Source: JAXDJH01 sp034663635
Lineage (GTDB): Bacteria > Actinomycetota > CADDZG01 > WHSQ01
Length of the DNA stretch: 64,000 nt
NCBI GenBank assembly: GCA_034663635.1
Contig: JAXDJH010000026.1
Span: forward strand, 78,328 to 142,327
Direction: 5' to 3'
Under the pieces are notes generated by a model, which saw nothing but the letters and a program-made list of their open reading frames with translations, did not search any database and was not told where the DNA came from. Below, piece after piece: positions 1-7,945 of this stretch. Numbering within the stretch: position 1 is the first letter of the stretch; each line of letters begins with the position of its first letter. Position numbers and translations under genes: made by a program.

Positions 1-108
1 CAATCCGTCCCATTCGTCCCTCCTTGATTGCGCGATCTCAAGCTACGCCTCCGACCTTCCAGGTTGAAGAGGCTTGGCCTATCCGCCAAGTGGGTAGCTC
101 CCTTTCCT

Positions 109-1008
109 ATGAAGTGGAAACGCGGCAAGCGCAGCGGCGACATCATCGACAGACGTGGGAACCCGGGCTCCGCGATGGGGGCCGGGATGCCCATGGGAGC
201 GGGGGTCGGAGGCGCCGGGCTGTTGATCGTCATCGCGGTTGTGGTCGTGATGAACCTGATCGGCGGAGGCGATATCGGCGACATCGGAGACGTACTGGGT
301 GGATTGAACGGCGGCGGCGTGCAGCAAGCCGATCCGGGGTCCGATCCCATACCTCGGTCCGAGGACGAAGACGTGAAACTCGTCGATTTCATCTCGTTCG
401 TTCTAGACGACGTGCAAGGGACGTGGGCGACGATCCTCGAATCGACGAAGACTCCCTATCGCAGCGCCGAGCTGGTCCTCTTCGAACAATCGACGCAATC
501 GGGTTGCGGCGGCGCCACCGAAGACATCGGCCCGCACTATTGCCCGGCCGACGAGCGCGTCTACATCGATCTCGACTTCTTCCGCGAGTTGCGCCAGCGA
601 TTCGGAGCGCCTGGTGACTTCGCGCAGGCATACGTGCTCGCACATGAGATCGGCCACCATGTGCAGAACATCCTCGGAATCGAAGCGGAGGTCCGCCGCG
701 CTCAGCGCGAGGATCCGGACAGGGTCAACGATCTGTCGGTTCGCATGGAGCTTCAGGCCGACTGTTTCGCCGGGGTATGGGGTTACACCACCTTCGAACG
801 CAACATCCTGGAATCGGGAGACCTCCAAGAGGGCCTCGACGCCGCGGCCGCCGTGGGCGACGACAGGATCCAGAAGGAGGCCACCGGGCGGGTCAACCCG
901 GAAAGCTGGACTCACGGCTCTTCCGAGATGCGGATGCGTTGGTTCCGAAAGGGATTCGACACCGGCGATCCGTCGCAATGCGACACCTTCTCGGCCGATA
1001 GCCTGTAG
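109..1008 (+). CDS. Neutral zinc metallopeptidase (YpfJ-like)
   Basis: Membrane-anchored metallopeptidase of about 299 residues in the YpfJ/KPN_02809 neutral zinc peptidase family. I chose the ATG at 109 because the protein then opens with MKWKRGKRSGD followed by a DRRG stretch, as family members do; a TTG at 28 in the same frame would add 27 unlike residues. A hydrophobic segment follows a Gly/Met-rich stretch at about residues 23-50 (GLLIVIAVVVVMNLIG). The zinc motif HEIGHH lies near residue 178, and the downstream ELQADCFAG motif supplies the family's third ligand region. Family role: zinc-dependent peptidase outside the cytoplasmic membrane; substrate unknown. No operon partner is evident, since the next gene is convergent. 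Confidence 0.88.
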   Translation: MKWKRGKRSGDIIDRRGNPGSAMGAGMPMGAGVGGAGLLIVIAVVVVMNLIGGGDIGDIGDVLGGLNGGGVQQADPGSDPIPRSEDEDVKLVDFISFVLDDVQGTWATILESTKTPYRSAELVLFEQSTQSGCGGATEDIGPHYCPADERVYIDLDFFRELRQRFGAPGDFAQAYVLAHEIGHHVQNILGIEAEVRRAQREDPDRVNDLSVRMELQADCFAGVWGYTTFERNILESGDLQEGLDAAAAVGDDRIQKEATGRVNPESWTHGSSEMRMRWFRKGFDTGDPSQCDTFSADSL

Positions 1009-1051
1009 AGGTGCGTTACAGGCTCTTGATCCTCCTGCTCGTGATCGCTCT

Positions 1052-1660
1052 TTACCTAGGTCCGTTCCGAGCGCTTGACTCGCCCAAGCCGAAGCCCATC
1101 GAACGCGCCGCCCGGAGACCTGTGAGAACGAGCCACAGATCGAGGATCGTCAGACCGATCCGCTGGAACAGTCCGTTCGGCCCTAGGCCCGTCACGTGCG
1201 CGCCGAGCGCGAGGGCCGCGCAGAAACCTGCGACGAGAGACAAGCTCCGGTAACGCCCGGTCGTAACGCGCGCGACTAGGAAAGGGACGCTGCAGAAGGC
1301 TATGTAGTGCACACCTGCGGCGATGACGTGGCCGAGGTTTGTGTCAAAGCCATCGGGCCCCGGACAACCATGGGTGCATGGGAACGCTGCGACCCCGAAG
1401 GACGCGAAGCCTGCGATCACTATGGCAACCGCGCCCGCCGTCGAAGCTGATCGCAGCACCGGAGCGAAAACGAGGCATCCGAGTCCGAACGTCACCATCC
1501 CCGTCGTGACTATCCAGCGGTTCGGCGCGCCCAACTCCGCAAGTCTGCTGATCGCATCGGTTACGGGGTCGTAGCCGGGGCGGATCGCCCCCGCGACCAC
1601 CCACGATGTGACGAATACTCCGGGTGCGACGATCGCGGCGAATGCTCGCCGGTCGCTCAC
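1052..1660 (-). CDS. DUF998-like integral membrane protein
   Basis: A 202-residue polytopic protein with about six hydrophobic segments, starting at a GTG. The N-terminal pattern (first membrane helix, then a loop with GYDP..D.ISRL.E.GAPNRW before the second helix) is characteristic of the DUF998 family, whose biochemical function is not established. Two cysteines sit in the loop FPCTHGCPGPD near the middle. The gene converges on the metallopeptidase upstream and is followed on the same strand side by a cyclic-nucleotide-binding protein ending 13 bases before its start, so the two may be co-transcribed. Confidence 0.75.
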   Translation of the reverse strand: MSDRRAFAAIVAPGVFVTSWVVAGAIRPGYDPVTDAISRLAELGAPNRWIVTTGMVTFGLGCLVFAPVLRSASTAGAVAIVIAGFASFGVAAFPCTHGCPGPDGFDTNLGHVIAAGVHYIAFCSVPFLVARVTTGRYRSLSLVAGFCAALALGAHVTGLGPNGLFQRIGLTILDLWLVLTGLRAARSMGFGLGESSARNGPR

Positions 1661-1673
1661 GTGAGATCGAACG

Positions 1674-2078
1674 CTAGCCGGCCGCGACGAGGCGTCGAGC
1701 GAGGACGGTCAACATCGACAGCGCCATCGATGGCTCGGATTCAAGAAGCTCCGAGAACTCCTGTCGTCCCAGGGCTATCGCCCTTACCGGCGTCTTGGCT
1801 GTGGCACGGCCGGTGTGGGCCGAGTCGGTCAGAAGCGCGAGCTCGCCGATGAACTCGCCCGGGCCGAGCGTCACCTTCCGCGAGATCAGGTCGACTTCGA
1901 CCTCGCCGGACTCGATCACAAAGAGCCCTGCTCCCGGCATGCCCTTATGCACGAGGATGTGGCCCGGGTCGACCTCACACTCGGTCATGGTTTTGGCCAG
2001 GTTCTCAAGGGCTCGGTCCGACAGCTCTGAAAAAAGCTCGATCCCTTTGAGATTTTCGATCCGCTTGTCGTCGCTCAT
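1674..2078 (-). CDS. Single-domain cyclic-nucleotide-binding (cNMP) protein
   Basis: A 134-residue protein that is almost entirely one cNMP-binding beta-roll. It begins with the helix typical of the fold (LFSELSDRALENLAKTM), has the GHILVHKG strand/turn, and carries the phosphate-binding cassette GEFIGELALL followed by the HTGRATAKT stretch containing the Arg expected to contact the phosphate. There is no C-terminal helix-turn-helix, so this is not a Crp/Fnr regulator; it is more likely a stand-alone sensor or regulatory subunit. It may share a transcript with the DUF998-like gene downstream. A class III cyclase domain is encoded far away at 54791-57721, a possible but unproven source of ligand. 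Confidence 0.82.
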   Translation of the reverse strand: MSDDKRIENLKGIELFSELSDRALENLAKTMTECEVDPGHILVHKGMPGAGLFVIESGEVEVDLISRKVTLGPGEFIGELALLTDSAHTGRATAKTPVRAIALGRQEFSELLESEPSMALSMLTVLARRLVAAG

Positions 2079-2155
2079 GCGCGTCGATCATGCCACGCAC
2101 CCGGCCCTCACCGACGCTTGAAGGTTTCCTGACAACGCCTAGTTAGAGTCAATGG

Positions 2156-2995
2156 ATGCCCGCGTTCGCTGCCGAGGGAGTCGTCAAGCGATACGGGGAC
2201 ACCGTTGCGTTGGCCGGGGTCAACCTAGAAGTCGCCGAAGGTGAGTTGGTCGGGCTCCTCGGCCCCAACGGTGCGGGGAAATCGACGCTCGTGAAGATCG
2301 GCTGCGGCCTCGTCCAACCGACCTCGGGCCGAGTCGAGATCTGTGGCGCGCCGGCCGGGTCGGACACAGCGAGAGCCGAACTCGGCTACCTCGCGGAGCT
2401 CTTCAGGTTCCAACCGTGGCTAACCGCCGACGAGGTCCTGGATCTCCATCAGCACCTGGCCGGTTCGACGGGAGGGTCGAGCGAGCGTGCCAGGCTCCTC
2501 GAGCTCGTTGGGCTGGACGACGTCACCGATCGCCGGGTCGAAGCCCTCAGCAAGGGCATGCAACAACGGCTCGGCATCGCCCAGGCGTTGATCGGCGATC
2601 CCAAGTTGCTGCTGTTGGATGAGCCAACGAGTGCACTCGATCCAGCTGGTCGACGAGTCGTGCGCGGTCTTCTCGAAGAACTACGCGACCGCGGCATCGC
2701 AGTGCTGCTCAACTCGCATTTACTGAGCGAGATCGAACTCGTTTGCGATCGAGTGCTGATCCTCCTCGGTGGAGAGATCATCACCGAAGGTCGGCCGTCC
2801 GAGATGGTCGAGGCGCGCGGAGTGGAGATCGAGACGGCGAACGGCACTCGTGCGTACCCGGACGCATCGAGAGACGACGTGCCCGAGATCGTCGCTCAAC
2901 TCGTAGCAGCCGGCGAGCGCGTCTATGGAGTGAAACCCAGCAAGCCGACCCTCGAAGACGTCTACATGGAAGCGGTCGGGGGCGAGATGGGTTGA
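2156..2995 (+). CDS. ABC transporter ATP-binding protein
   Basis: ATPase subunit of 279 residues for an ABC-2 type exporter. Walker A is GPNGAGKST (about residues 36-44), the signature is LSKGMQQRLGIAQAL, Walker B is LLLLDEPTSALDP, and the switch histidine is in LLNSHLL. The C-terminal 70 residues form the extra domain usual in CcmA/NatA-type ATPases. It overlaps the downstream permease by a few bases, so the pair is a translationally coupled two-gene exporter operon. The substrate cannot be read from the sequence. The ATG at 2156 is preferred because residue 4 onward (FAAEGVVKRYGD) is the normal family opening. Confidence 0.93.
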   Translation: MPAFAAEGVVKRYGDTVALAGVNLEVAEGELVGLLGPNGAGKSTLVKIGCGLVQPTSGRVEICGAPAGSDTARAELGYLAELFRFQPWLTADEVLDLHQHLAGSTGGSSERARLLELVGLDDVTDRRVEALSKGMQQRLGIAQALIGDPKLLLLDEPTSALDPAGRRVVRGLLEELRDRGIAVLLNSHLLSEIELVCDRVLILLGGEIITEGRPSEMVEARGVEIETANGTRAYPDASRDDVPEIVAQLVAAGERVYGVKPSKPTLEDVYMEAVGGEMG

Positions 2996-3849
2996 ACGCC
3001 ATCTGGTTCATCGCAAAGCAAACCGTCCGTGAATGCCGAAGACGTCGCGTTTTCCTCGTCGTACCGATCGTCACTGTGGGCTTCTTGTTCCTCTATGGGC
3101 TCGGCAACTACTACGCGTTCGAGAAAGTGAATGGCACGACGGATCTCGGAGACCAACTCGTCAATACGCGAGCTCTCGCGGGGTCGACGCTCGTGGGGTT
3201 ATCGATGTTCACAACCCTCTTCTTGGGAGCGGCCCTCGGGATCTTCCTAGCCTTCAACACGGTGCGGGGAGATGCGGAGACGGGTGTGCTTCAACCTCTC
3301 GTGGTCAGACCGGTGGCGCGGTCGGGCCTCTTGCTCGGCCGGCTCCTGGGCGCGTCGATGATCTGCTGCGGCTACGTCGGAGCCCTTTACGTCGGTTCTG
3401 TATTGATCACCGGTGCTGTCGGTCACTGGTGGCCGAGCCCCGCGCTTCTACCCGGTCTCTCACTTGCTGGCGGGGTGGTGATCGTGATCGCCCTCACCCT
3501 CCTTGGCTCGATCTTTCTTTCGTCTCTCACGAACGGCATCGCGATGTTCATGGTCTACGGGGCGGGGCTGCTCGCGGGCCTCCTGGGTCAGCTCGGCGAA
3601 GTCTTGAACTCGCCTTCGCTCAGGAACACGGGCCGGGTGACCTCATTCATCCTTCCGTTCGAGGCCCTCTATCAAGCCGGCCTGAACTCCCTCACCTCGG
3701 GCGCCACGGGGCTGACCAGGGTCATCGTGCGCCTCGGCCCCCTCGGAGGAGCCCAAGCCGGAGGGCCTTTGCTCGTTGCCTGGGCCGCCGTGTACCTGGC
3801 CGTTGTGGCCGCCCTGGCCCTGTTCTTCTTCGCCCGGAGAGACCTCTAA
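2992..3849 (+). CDS. ABC-2 type transporter permease
   Basis: Membrane subunit paired with the preceding ATPase. I place the start at the TTG at 2992, which overlaps the ATPase stop and gives a protein beginning LNAIWFIAKQTVRECRRRR, the short cytoplasmic N-terminus typical of ABC-2 permeases; the open frame extends further upstream, but that part lies inside the ATPase gene. About 285 residues with roughly six membrane segments, including long hydrophobic stretches at the N-terminus and the last 25 residues. A long extracellular/periplasmic loop region follows the fifth segment. Function: forms the channel for ATP-driven export or membrane remodelling; substrate unknown. Confidence 0.86.
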   Translation: MNAIWFIAKQTVRECRRRRVFLVVPIVTVGFLFLYGLGNYYAFEKVNGTTDLGDQLVNTRALAGSTLVGLSMFTTLFLGAALGIFLAFNTVRGDAETGVLQPLVVRPVARSGLLLGRLLGASMICCGYVGALYVGSVLITGAVGHWWPSPALLPGLSLAGGVVIVIALTLLGSIFLSSLTNGIAMFMVYGAGLLAGLLGQLGEVLNSPSLRNTGRVTSFILPFEALYQAGLNSLTSGATGLTRVIVRLGPLGGAQAGGPLLVAWAAVYLAVVAALALFFFARRDL

Positions 3850-3951
3850 CAAACTGCGGTACCCGCGTTACCGCTTGCTCCCCTTTTCGTACTTATGGGA
3901 CGAATCGGGCGCCGGCTGCGGAGGCCGGGCATTTAACGACAGGAGGGGGAC

Positions 3952-5271
3952 GTGGCTGCTCATCTCGCCGGGCGAGCGCTCCGGCTTTTGGTAGTGGTGG
4001 CGCTCATGGCGCCGGTTGCGCTGATCGTCACACCGGCTCAGGCCGACGACGGTCCCACCGACAGGGCGGACATCTTCATCACGAAGGACCGCGAGTTCAA
4101 CCCTGCGAACGGCGTGCGCTCGGGATCAGGAACCGCGTCCGACCCCTATGTGATCTCGGGTTGGAACGTCAGCCAGCTGTACATCGCGGACACGAGCAAA
4201 GCCGTCGTGATCCGCGACAACGTCATTACCGGACAACTCGTGCTGAACTGGAATGGGCCGAGCGTGACCCTCGTCCACAACCAGATCGGTGACCTTCGCG
4301 TCAACCAGAACGTCACGAGGACCGGCGACCCCACGAGCGGCTACATCGGCCACAACGTCTTCGGCCTCGTCGGACAGCTCCGGCACTTCGATGGCGATTT
4401 CGAACACAACGTCGTCAAGGGAACCGACGATGTCTTCGCTCAACTGACCGCTCCTTTCGACCAGCAGGCAGTCCAGTTCGACGGCTTCAACGGTTCGCAC
4501 TTCCGGGACAACGAGATCTACGGCTGGGTCGAGGCGCGGCTGCACGGCCACCACCACAGCTCGGGCTACGGCGAGACGAGCCACTATCACGGCGCCGATA
4601 TGGCGCACCACGATATGGACAGCATGGTCGACCACACCGACAGGTGGCATCAGGTCTTCATCACCGGCAACGAGATCCACGTCGACGGTCCGTGGGCTCT
4701 CATCTACACCGACACGAATCACGCGGCGAACGACAGGACTGCCGCATCGGAGGACAACGAGGCGCTCAATGAGCCGCACGTTCACCACACGAGGGCGTAC
4801 ATGCACGACAACACCTTGGTCGGCGGCGGCCTCTATGTCGACGTGTTCAATGCCGACGACGAGAACCACCTCGGGACGGCTCGCGGCCTCATGGACATCC
4901 GAAACAACAAGATCACGCTCGCTCGTCCCACGACCTCGATGCCATGGGAGCAGAGCAACGGCATCTACGTCTGGCAGGCGAAGGACATAACCCTCAACGT
5001 CGTCGGTAACTCGGTAGTCGCGGAGGCGGCCGAGGATCGCACGCCGGTCGAGGACCAGTTCCTGAGGGACGCAGGAGTCATGCTCCAAACGATCAGAGAC
5101 GCGGACATCTTCATCCGGGACAACACGGTGGCGAACTCGTTCTACGGGGTCCTGGGATCGGACATGTCGAAGAACGTGAACTGGACGATCGCAGGCCTGA
5201 AGACCCAGGCCGTCACCTACCCCGTCTACTACGACAACTCGGTCGCCAACCAGCCGAAGAGGCAGGACTAG
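3952..5271 (+). CDS. Secreted right-handed beta-helix protein with His-rich segment
   Basis: A 439-residue exported protein starting at GTG 3952 behind a strong AGGAGGGGG ribosome site. A Sec signal peptide occupies about residues 1-32 (hydrophobic LLVVVALMAPVALIV, cleavage after AQA). The mature part has repeated short beta-strand turns of the type found in parallel beta-helix/NosD-like proteins (IRDNVITGQL, VTLVHNQIGDL, ITGNEIHVDG, MDIRNNKITL, IFIRDNTVANS). Between about residues 198 and 226 lies a striking histidine/acidic cluster (GHHHSSGYG, SHYHGADMAHHDMDSMVDH), which looks suited to binding divalent metal. Neighbours give no clear pathway. A strong hairpin follows the stop. Function unknown; metal binding is inference. 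Confidence 0.78.
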   Translation: MAAHLAGRALRLLVVVALMAPVALIVTPAQADDGPTDRADIFITKDREFNPANGVRSGSGTASDPYVISGWNVSQLYIADTSKAVVIRDNVITGQLVLNWNGPSVTLVHNQIGDLRVNQNVTRTGDPTSGYIGHNVFGLVGQLRHFDGDFEHNVVKGTDDVFAQLTAPFDQQAVQFDGFNGSHFRDNEIYGWVEARLHGHHHSSGYGETSHYHGADMAHHDMDSMVDHTDRWHQVFITGNEIHVDGPWALIYTDTNHAANDRTAASEDNEALNEPHVHHTRAYMHDNTLVGGGLYVDVFNADDENHLGTARGLMDIRNNKITLARPTTSMPWEQSNGIYVWQAKDITLNVVGNSVVAEAAEDRTPVEDQFLRDAGVMLQTIRDADIFIRDNTVANSFYGVLGSDMSKNVNWTIAGLKTQAVTYPVYYDNSVANQPKRQD

Positions 5272-5293
5272 GGCGCCGGAGGGGCACCCTTTA

Positions 5294-5326
5294 GGACCCC
5301 CGGGGAACTCCGCACCCCGGGGGTCC
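5294..5326 (+). terminator. Strong hairpin terminator after the beta-helix gene
   Basis: Two perfect 12-base complementary arms, GGACCCCCGGGG and CCCCGGGGGTCC, separated by a 9-base loop, 22 bases after the stop codon. The following bases are pyrimidine-rich (GTCCCCTTCC) but not a clean T run. Confidence 0.7.
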
Positions 5327-5396
5327 GTCCCCTTCCAGACACATTGCACTGCTTTGTACTAATATTTTCCAATCGGACTAGGGCGGAGGCGGAACG

Positions 5397-6416
5397 ATGT
5401 CACCGGAACTGCAAGCGGATTTCGTCGCACAGTGGCCAGAACTCTCTCGTCGTCTCAACGCGCTGTTCGCGCGGAAGAACGTCTCTCAGCCCACCCGAGA
5501 TGACTTGATCCAGGAGACTGCACTAAGACTGATCAAGATCTGGGACTCCGTCGACATGACGCGATCCCCGTGGCCGTTGACCGCCACTATCGGACTCAAC
5601 CTCCTGCGCGACCGGGCTAAATCCTTGGCATCGACCGAGGTCCTCGCGGACCTCCCCGATGCCCCCGCGATGCTCGACGTCGCGGACGCGGGCATCGCAC
5701 GGGTCGAACTCGAGCGGGTGCGGAAGGCCATGACGGAACTGACCGCTGCACAACGCACGATCTTGCTGGATGAAGTCGGTGAAGCATCCGCTGTCGGCGG
5801 AAGTGCAGCGTCTCAAAAGATGCTGCGGATGAGGGCCCGCCGCAAGCTGCGCGCGATCCTCGAGCACGTGTCCGGCCTCGTCGCTCTTCGCACGAGCCGT
5901 GTCACGGATTGGCTCGGCGCTGCGTTCGCCTCGCGCGACGCGATGGTGCAGGGCGCCGCTGCCTGCGTCGCCTGCGCGTTGATCGGCACGGCAGCCGTCG
6001 CGGCTGGAGTCCCCACCAGGGCAGAAGCACAACCCCTGGCCGGGGGCCGGGGTGCTGCAGCAGTGCTCGCGGAAGCGGGCCGCATCGACCGTCTGGCCCT
6101 GACCCACCTCCTGCGAACGGGTCGGTCGACCGATAGTCGGTTAACGCCGTCGTCAGTGGCTAGAAGGGTGAAGCACTCAAAGGGCCACACGGCGAGACTC
6201 AGATCGAGTGCGTCATCCGGTCAAAGCGGGCTGCCTCTGCCGACCGGTCCCGGGGACACGCCCGTTCCGATGCCACCGGCTCCCAACGTGCCGGCACAGA
6301 AGCCACCAGCGCCCCCCGCTCCGCCCAAGCCCGAAGGGCTGCCGCCTCTTCCGCTACCGGCGGGTCCCGACGGGATGGCACTTCCGCTGCCGGTAGTGAA
6401 GATCCGAGTGCTGTAA
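5397..6416 (+). CDS. ECF-like sigma factor with C-terminal membrane anchor and Pro-rich tail
   Basis: A 339-residue protein whose first 160 residues look like an ECF sigma-70 factor: a region-2-like helix set (RDDLIQETALRLIKIWDSVD, about residues 38-57) and a region-4-like helix-turn-helix (ELTAAQRTILLDEVGEASAVGGS with the downstream basic helix LRMRARRKLRAIL, about residues 114-160). A single hydrophobic segment follows (VQGAAACVACALIGTAAVAAGV, about 183-205), then a low-complexity tail of about 130 residues that becomes Pro-rich (PPAPNVPAQKPPAPPAPPKP). The core thus appears tethered to the membrane with the tail outside. No separate anti-sigma gene follows. The ATG at 5397 has GGAGGCGGA upstream. 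Sigma activity is inferred from fold motifs. Confidence 0.72.
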   Translation: MSPELQADFVAQWPELSRRLNALFARKNVSQPTRDDLIQETALRLIKIWDSVDMTRSPWPLTATIGLNLLRDRAKSLASTEVLADLPDAPAMLDVADAGIARVELERVRKAMTELTAAQRTILLDEVGEASAVGGSAASQKMLRMRARRKLRAILEHVSGLVALRTSRVTDWLGAAFASRDAMVQGAAACVACALIGTAAVAAGVPTRAEAQPLAGGRGAAAVLAEAGRIDRLALTHLLRTGRSTDSRLTPSSVARRVKHSKGHTARLRSSASSGQSGLPLPTGPGDTPVPMPPAPNVPAQKPPAPPAPPKPEGLPPLPLPAGPDGMALPLPVVKIRVL

Positions 6417-6421
6417 GCGCC

Positions 6422-7945
6422 TCACTCTTCGAACGGCGGGGCGATATCCGGATCGATCCGGAGATCCTCCGTGCCCGATTCGACGTGATCGTGCTCGTGG
6501 GTAAAGCCGTCGGGAACTGCCTCGCCGAACGCCGGTTCGTGCACCAGACCCGGTTCGGCATCTTTGGGCTCGCGCATCTCCTCGACCTTGCCGGTTAGCA
6601 ACAGCGTGGCCATGTCGATGCCGACCTCGGCAGGATCGACGGTCGAAACGATCCGACCGCGAACATCGTCCGGTTTCAGTTTCGCAAGGTCGCGCTCCTC
6701 AGGCTCCTGAGGAGTCCCTGTCTCGTCGAGCAGGACTCGAACCGTCGGGCGCATCGGCGTCTTGTCGCGCTTATCGAGAACGATCGCCGTCTCGCCGCTG
6801 GCCAGACGAACCGTCGTCCCGATCGGCAATACGCCCAGCATCCGGGTGAGCGCTCGCACGAGCCGCGGGTCGTAACCCTTGCCGGACGAGGCCTGCAGCA
6901 CACTCAAAGCGCGGCTTCGGTCGTCGGCCTGCCGGTAAGAGCGCTTGGTCGTGATCGCATCGAAGCAATCCGTCACCGAAACGACGCGAGCCGGCAACGA
7001 TGGGTGGTCCCTGCGGGAGAGGTCCGGATAGCCAGAAAGATCGAAAGAAGCATGATGCTCCAGAACGATCCCGGCCGACGGGTGCAAGAGATCGCGAGTC
7101 GTCGCGAACAAGAGTCCCGCGCCATCGACGGGGTGCCGCTGGATCAATCGCCATTGTTCTTCGTTCAATGCACCCGGATAGTTGAGAACGTCGATCGGCA
7201 CGAGCACTTTCCCGATGTCGTGCAGAAGGCCCCCGACGCCCAACACGATGACCTGTTCTCTCTCCAGTCCAAGAGCGAACCCAAGCGCGGTAGAGAGCAG
7301 GCACACATTGGTCATGTGGTAGTAGAGGTAGTCGTCGTAAGACTTGACGGTGGTGACGAGCAACGCCTGGGCGGGGTCCGTAACGACCTGACTTGCCATC
7401 TGCTCGACCAACGCTGTAGTCGAGTCCAGATCGATGCCCTCGCCGGCGGCAACGCTGGCCGACGTCTGCCGCAACAGCTCCAGCCCCGCCGCGTAGGTCT
7501 GAAGAAGTCTCGAGATGTAGATCTCGCGTTCGTCCTCGGGGCCGAGTCTGGGCTTCACCCTGTTGATCGCGATGCCGGTGAGCTCCGGCCGTTCATCCCC
7601 TTCTCCCAGCAGGATCGTCAGGAGCCCATCGATGTCCTTCTCGTCGACTCCCGACAGGAACTCGATAGCTTCGATCTGGGCCTTCTCGAAGATATTCAAC
7701 AGACGCGTGAACGTGAGAGCCTCGCGTGCGAGAAGCGTGCTGCCTATGTAAAAACCACCGCGGGCTACGAATAGGACCGGAACGTCCGTCGATTCGTCAA
7801 CGAGCGTGCGCACCTCGTCGAGGGCCTTTTGCACGCCCGCCCGGCGGTCGGGGTGCCCCACCGGATAAAGGATGTAGGTCTGGTGAGCGGTCGACAGAGC
7901 ACGGACCAACTCGCGTGCCGCGTCTATGACGCGTTCATCGCTCAC
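6422..7945 (-). CDS. HD-GYP domain phosphohydrolase
   Basis: A 507-residue protein with a central HD-GYP domain, the family that hydrolyses cyclic di-GMP and related dinucleotides. The metal-binding HD motif is in GGLLHDIGKV (near residue 240), the second part is in EHHASFDLSGYP (near residue 297-308), where GYP is retained but the preceding residues differ from the common HHE.xDGxGYP form. About 200 N-terminal residues form an uncharacterised helical region, and the acidic C-terminal 110 residues are also unassigned. It starts at GTG 7945, overlapping by four bases the stop of the HEAT-repeat gene upstream, so the two are translationally coupled. Likely role: signalling turnover; substrate unproven. 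Confidence 0.87.
   Translation of the reverse strand: MSDERVIDAARELVRALSTAHQTYILYPVGHPDRRAGVQKALDEVRTLVDESTDVPVLFVARGGFYIGSTLLAREALTFTRLLNIFEKAQIEAIEFLSGVDEKDIDGLLTILLGEGDERPELTGIAINRVKPRLGPEDEREIYISRLLQTYAAGLELLRQTSASVAAGEGIDLDSTTALVEQMASQVVTDPAQALLVTTVKSYDDYLYYHMTNVCLLSTALGFALGLEREQVIVLGVGGLLHDIGKVLVPIDVLNYPGALNEEQWRLIQRHPVDGAGLLFATTRDLLHPSAGIVLEHHASFDLSGYPDLSRRDHPSLPARVVSVTDCFDAITTKRSYRQADDRSRALSVLQASSGKGYDPRLVRALTRMLGVLPIGTTVRLASGETAIVLDKRDKTPMRPTVRVLLDETGTPQEPEERDLAKLKPDDVRGRIVSTVDPAEVGIDMATLLLTGKVEEMREPKDAEPGLVHEPAFGEAVPDGFTHEHDHVESGTEDLRIDPDIAPPFEE

Noticed and set aside
1011..1253. 80-codon plus-strand frame after the metallopeptidase
   Set aside because: It overlaps the DUF998-like gene on the other strand, begins with a hydrophobic run by chance and ends in low-complexity Arg/Pro sequence.
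3033..4292. Long open frame over the permease and beta-helix genes
   Set aside because: It runs across a real gene boundary in another frame, is Arg/Pro-rich with no domain, and is a shadow of two convincing genes.
4126..5349. 407-codon minus-strand frame opposite the beta-helix gene
   Set aside because: Antisense shadow with Val/Arg/Asp-biased composition and no motif; the plus-strand gene has a signal peptide and a good ribosome site.
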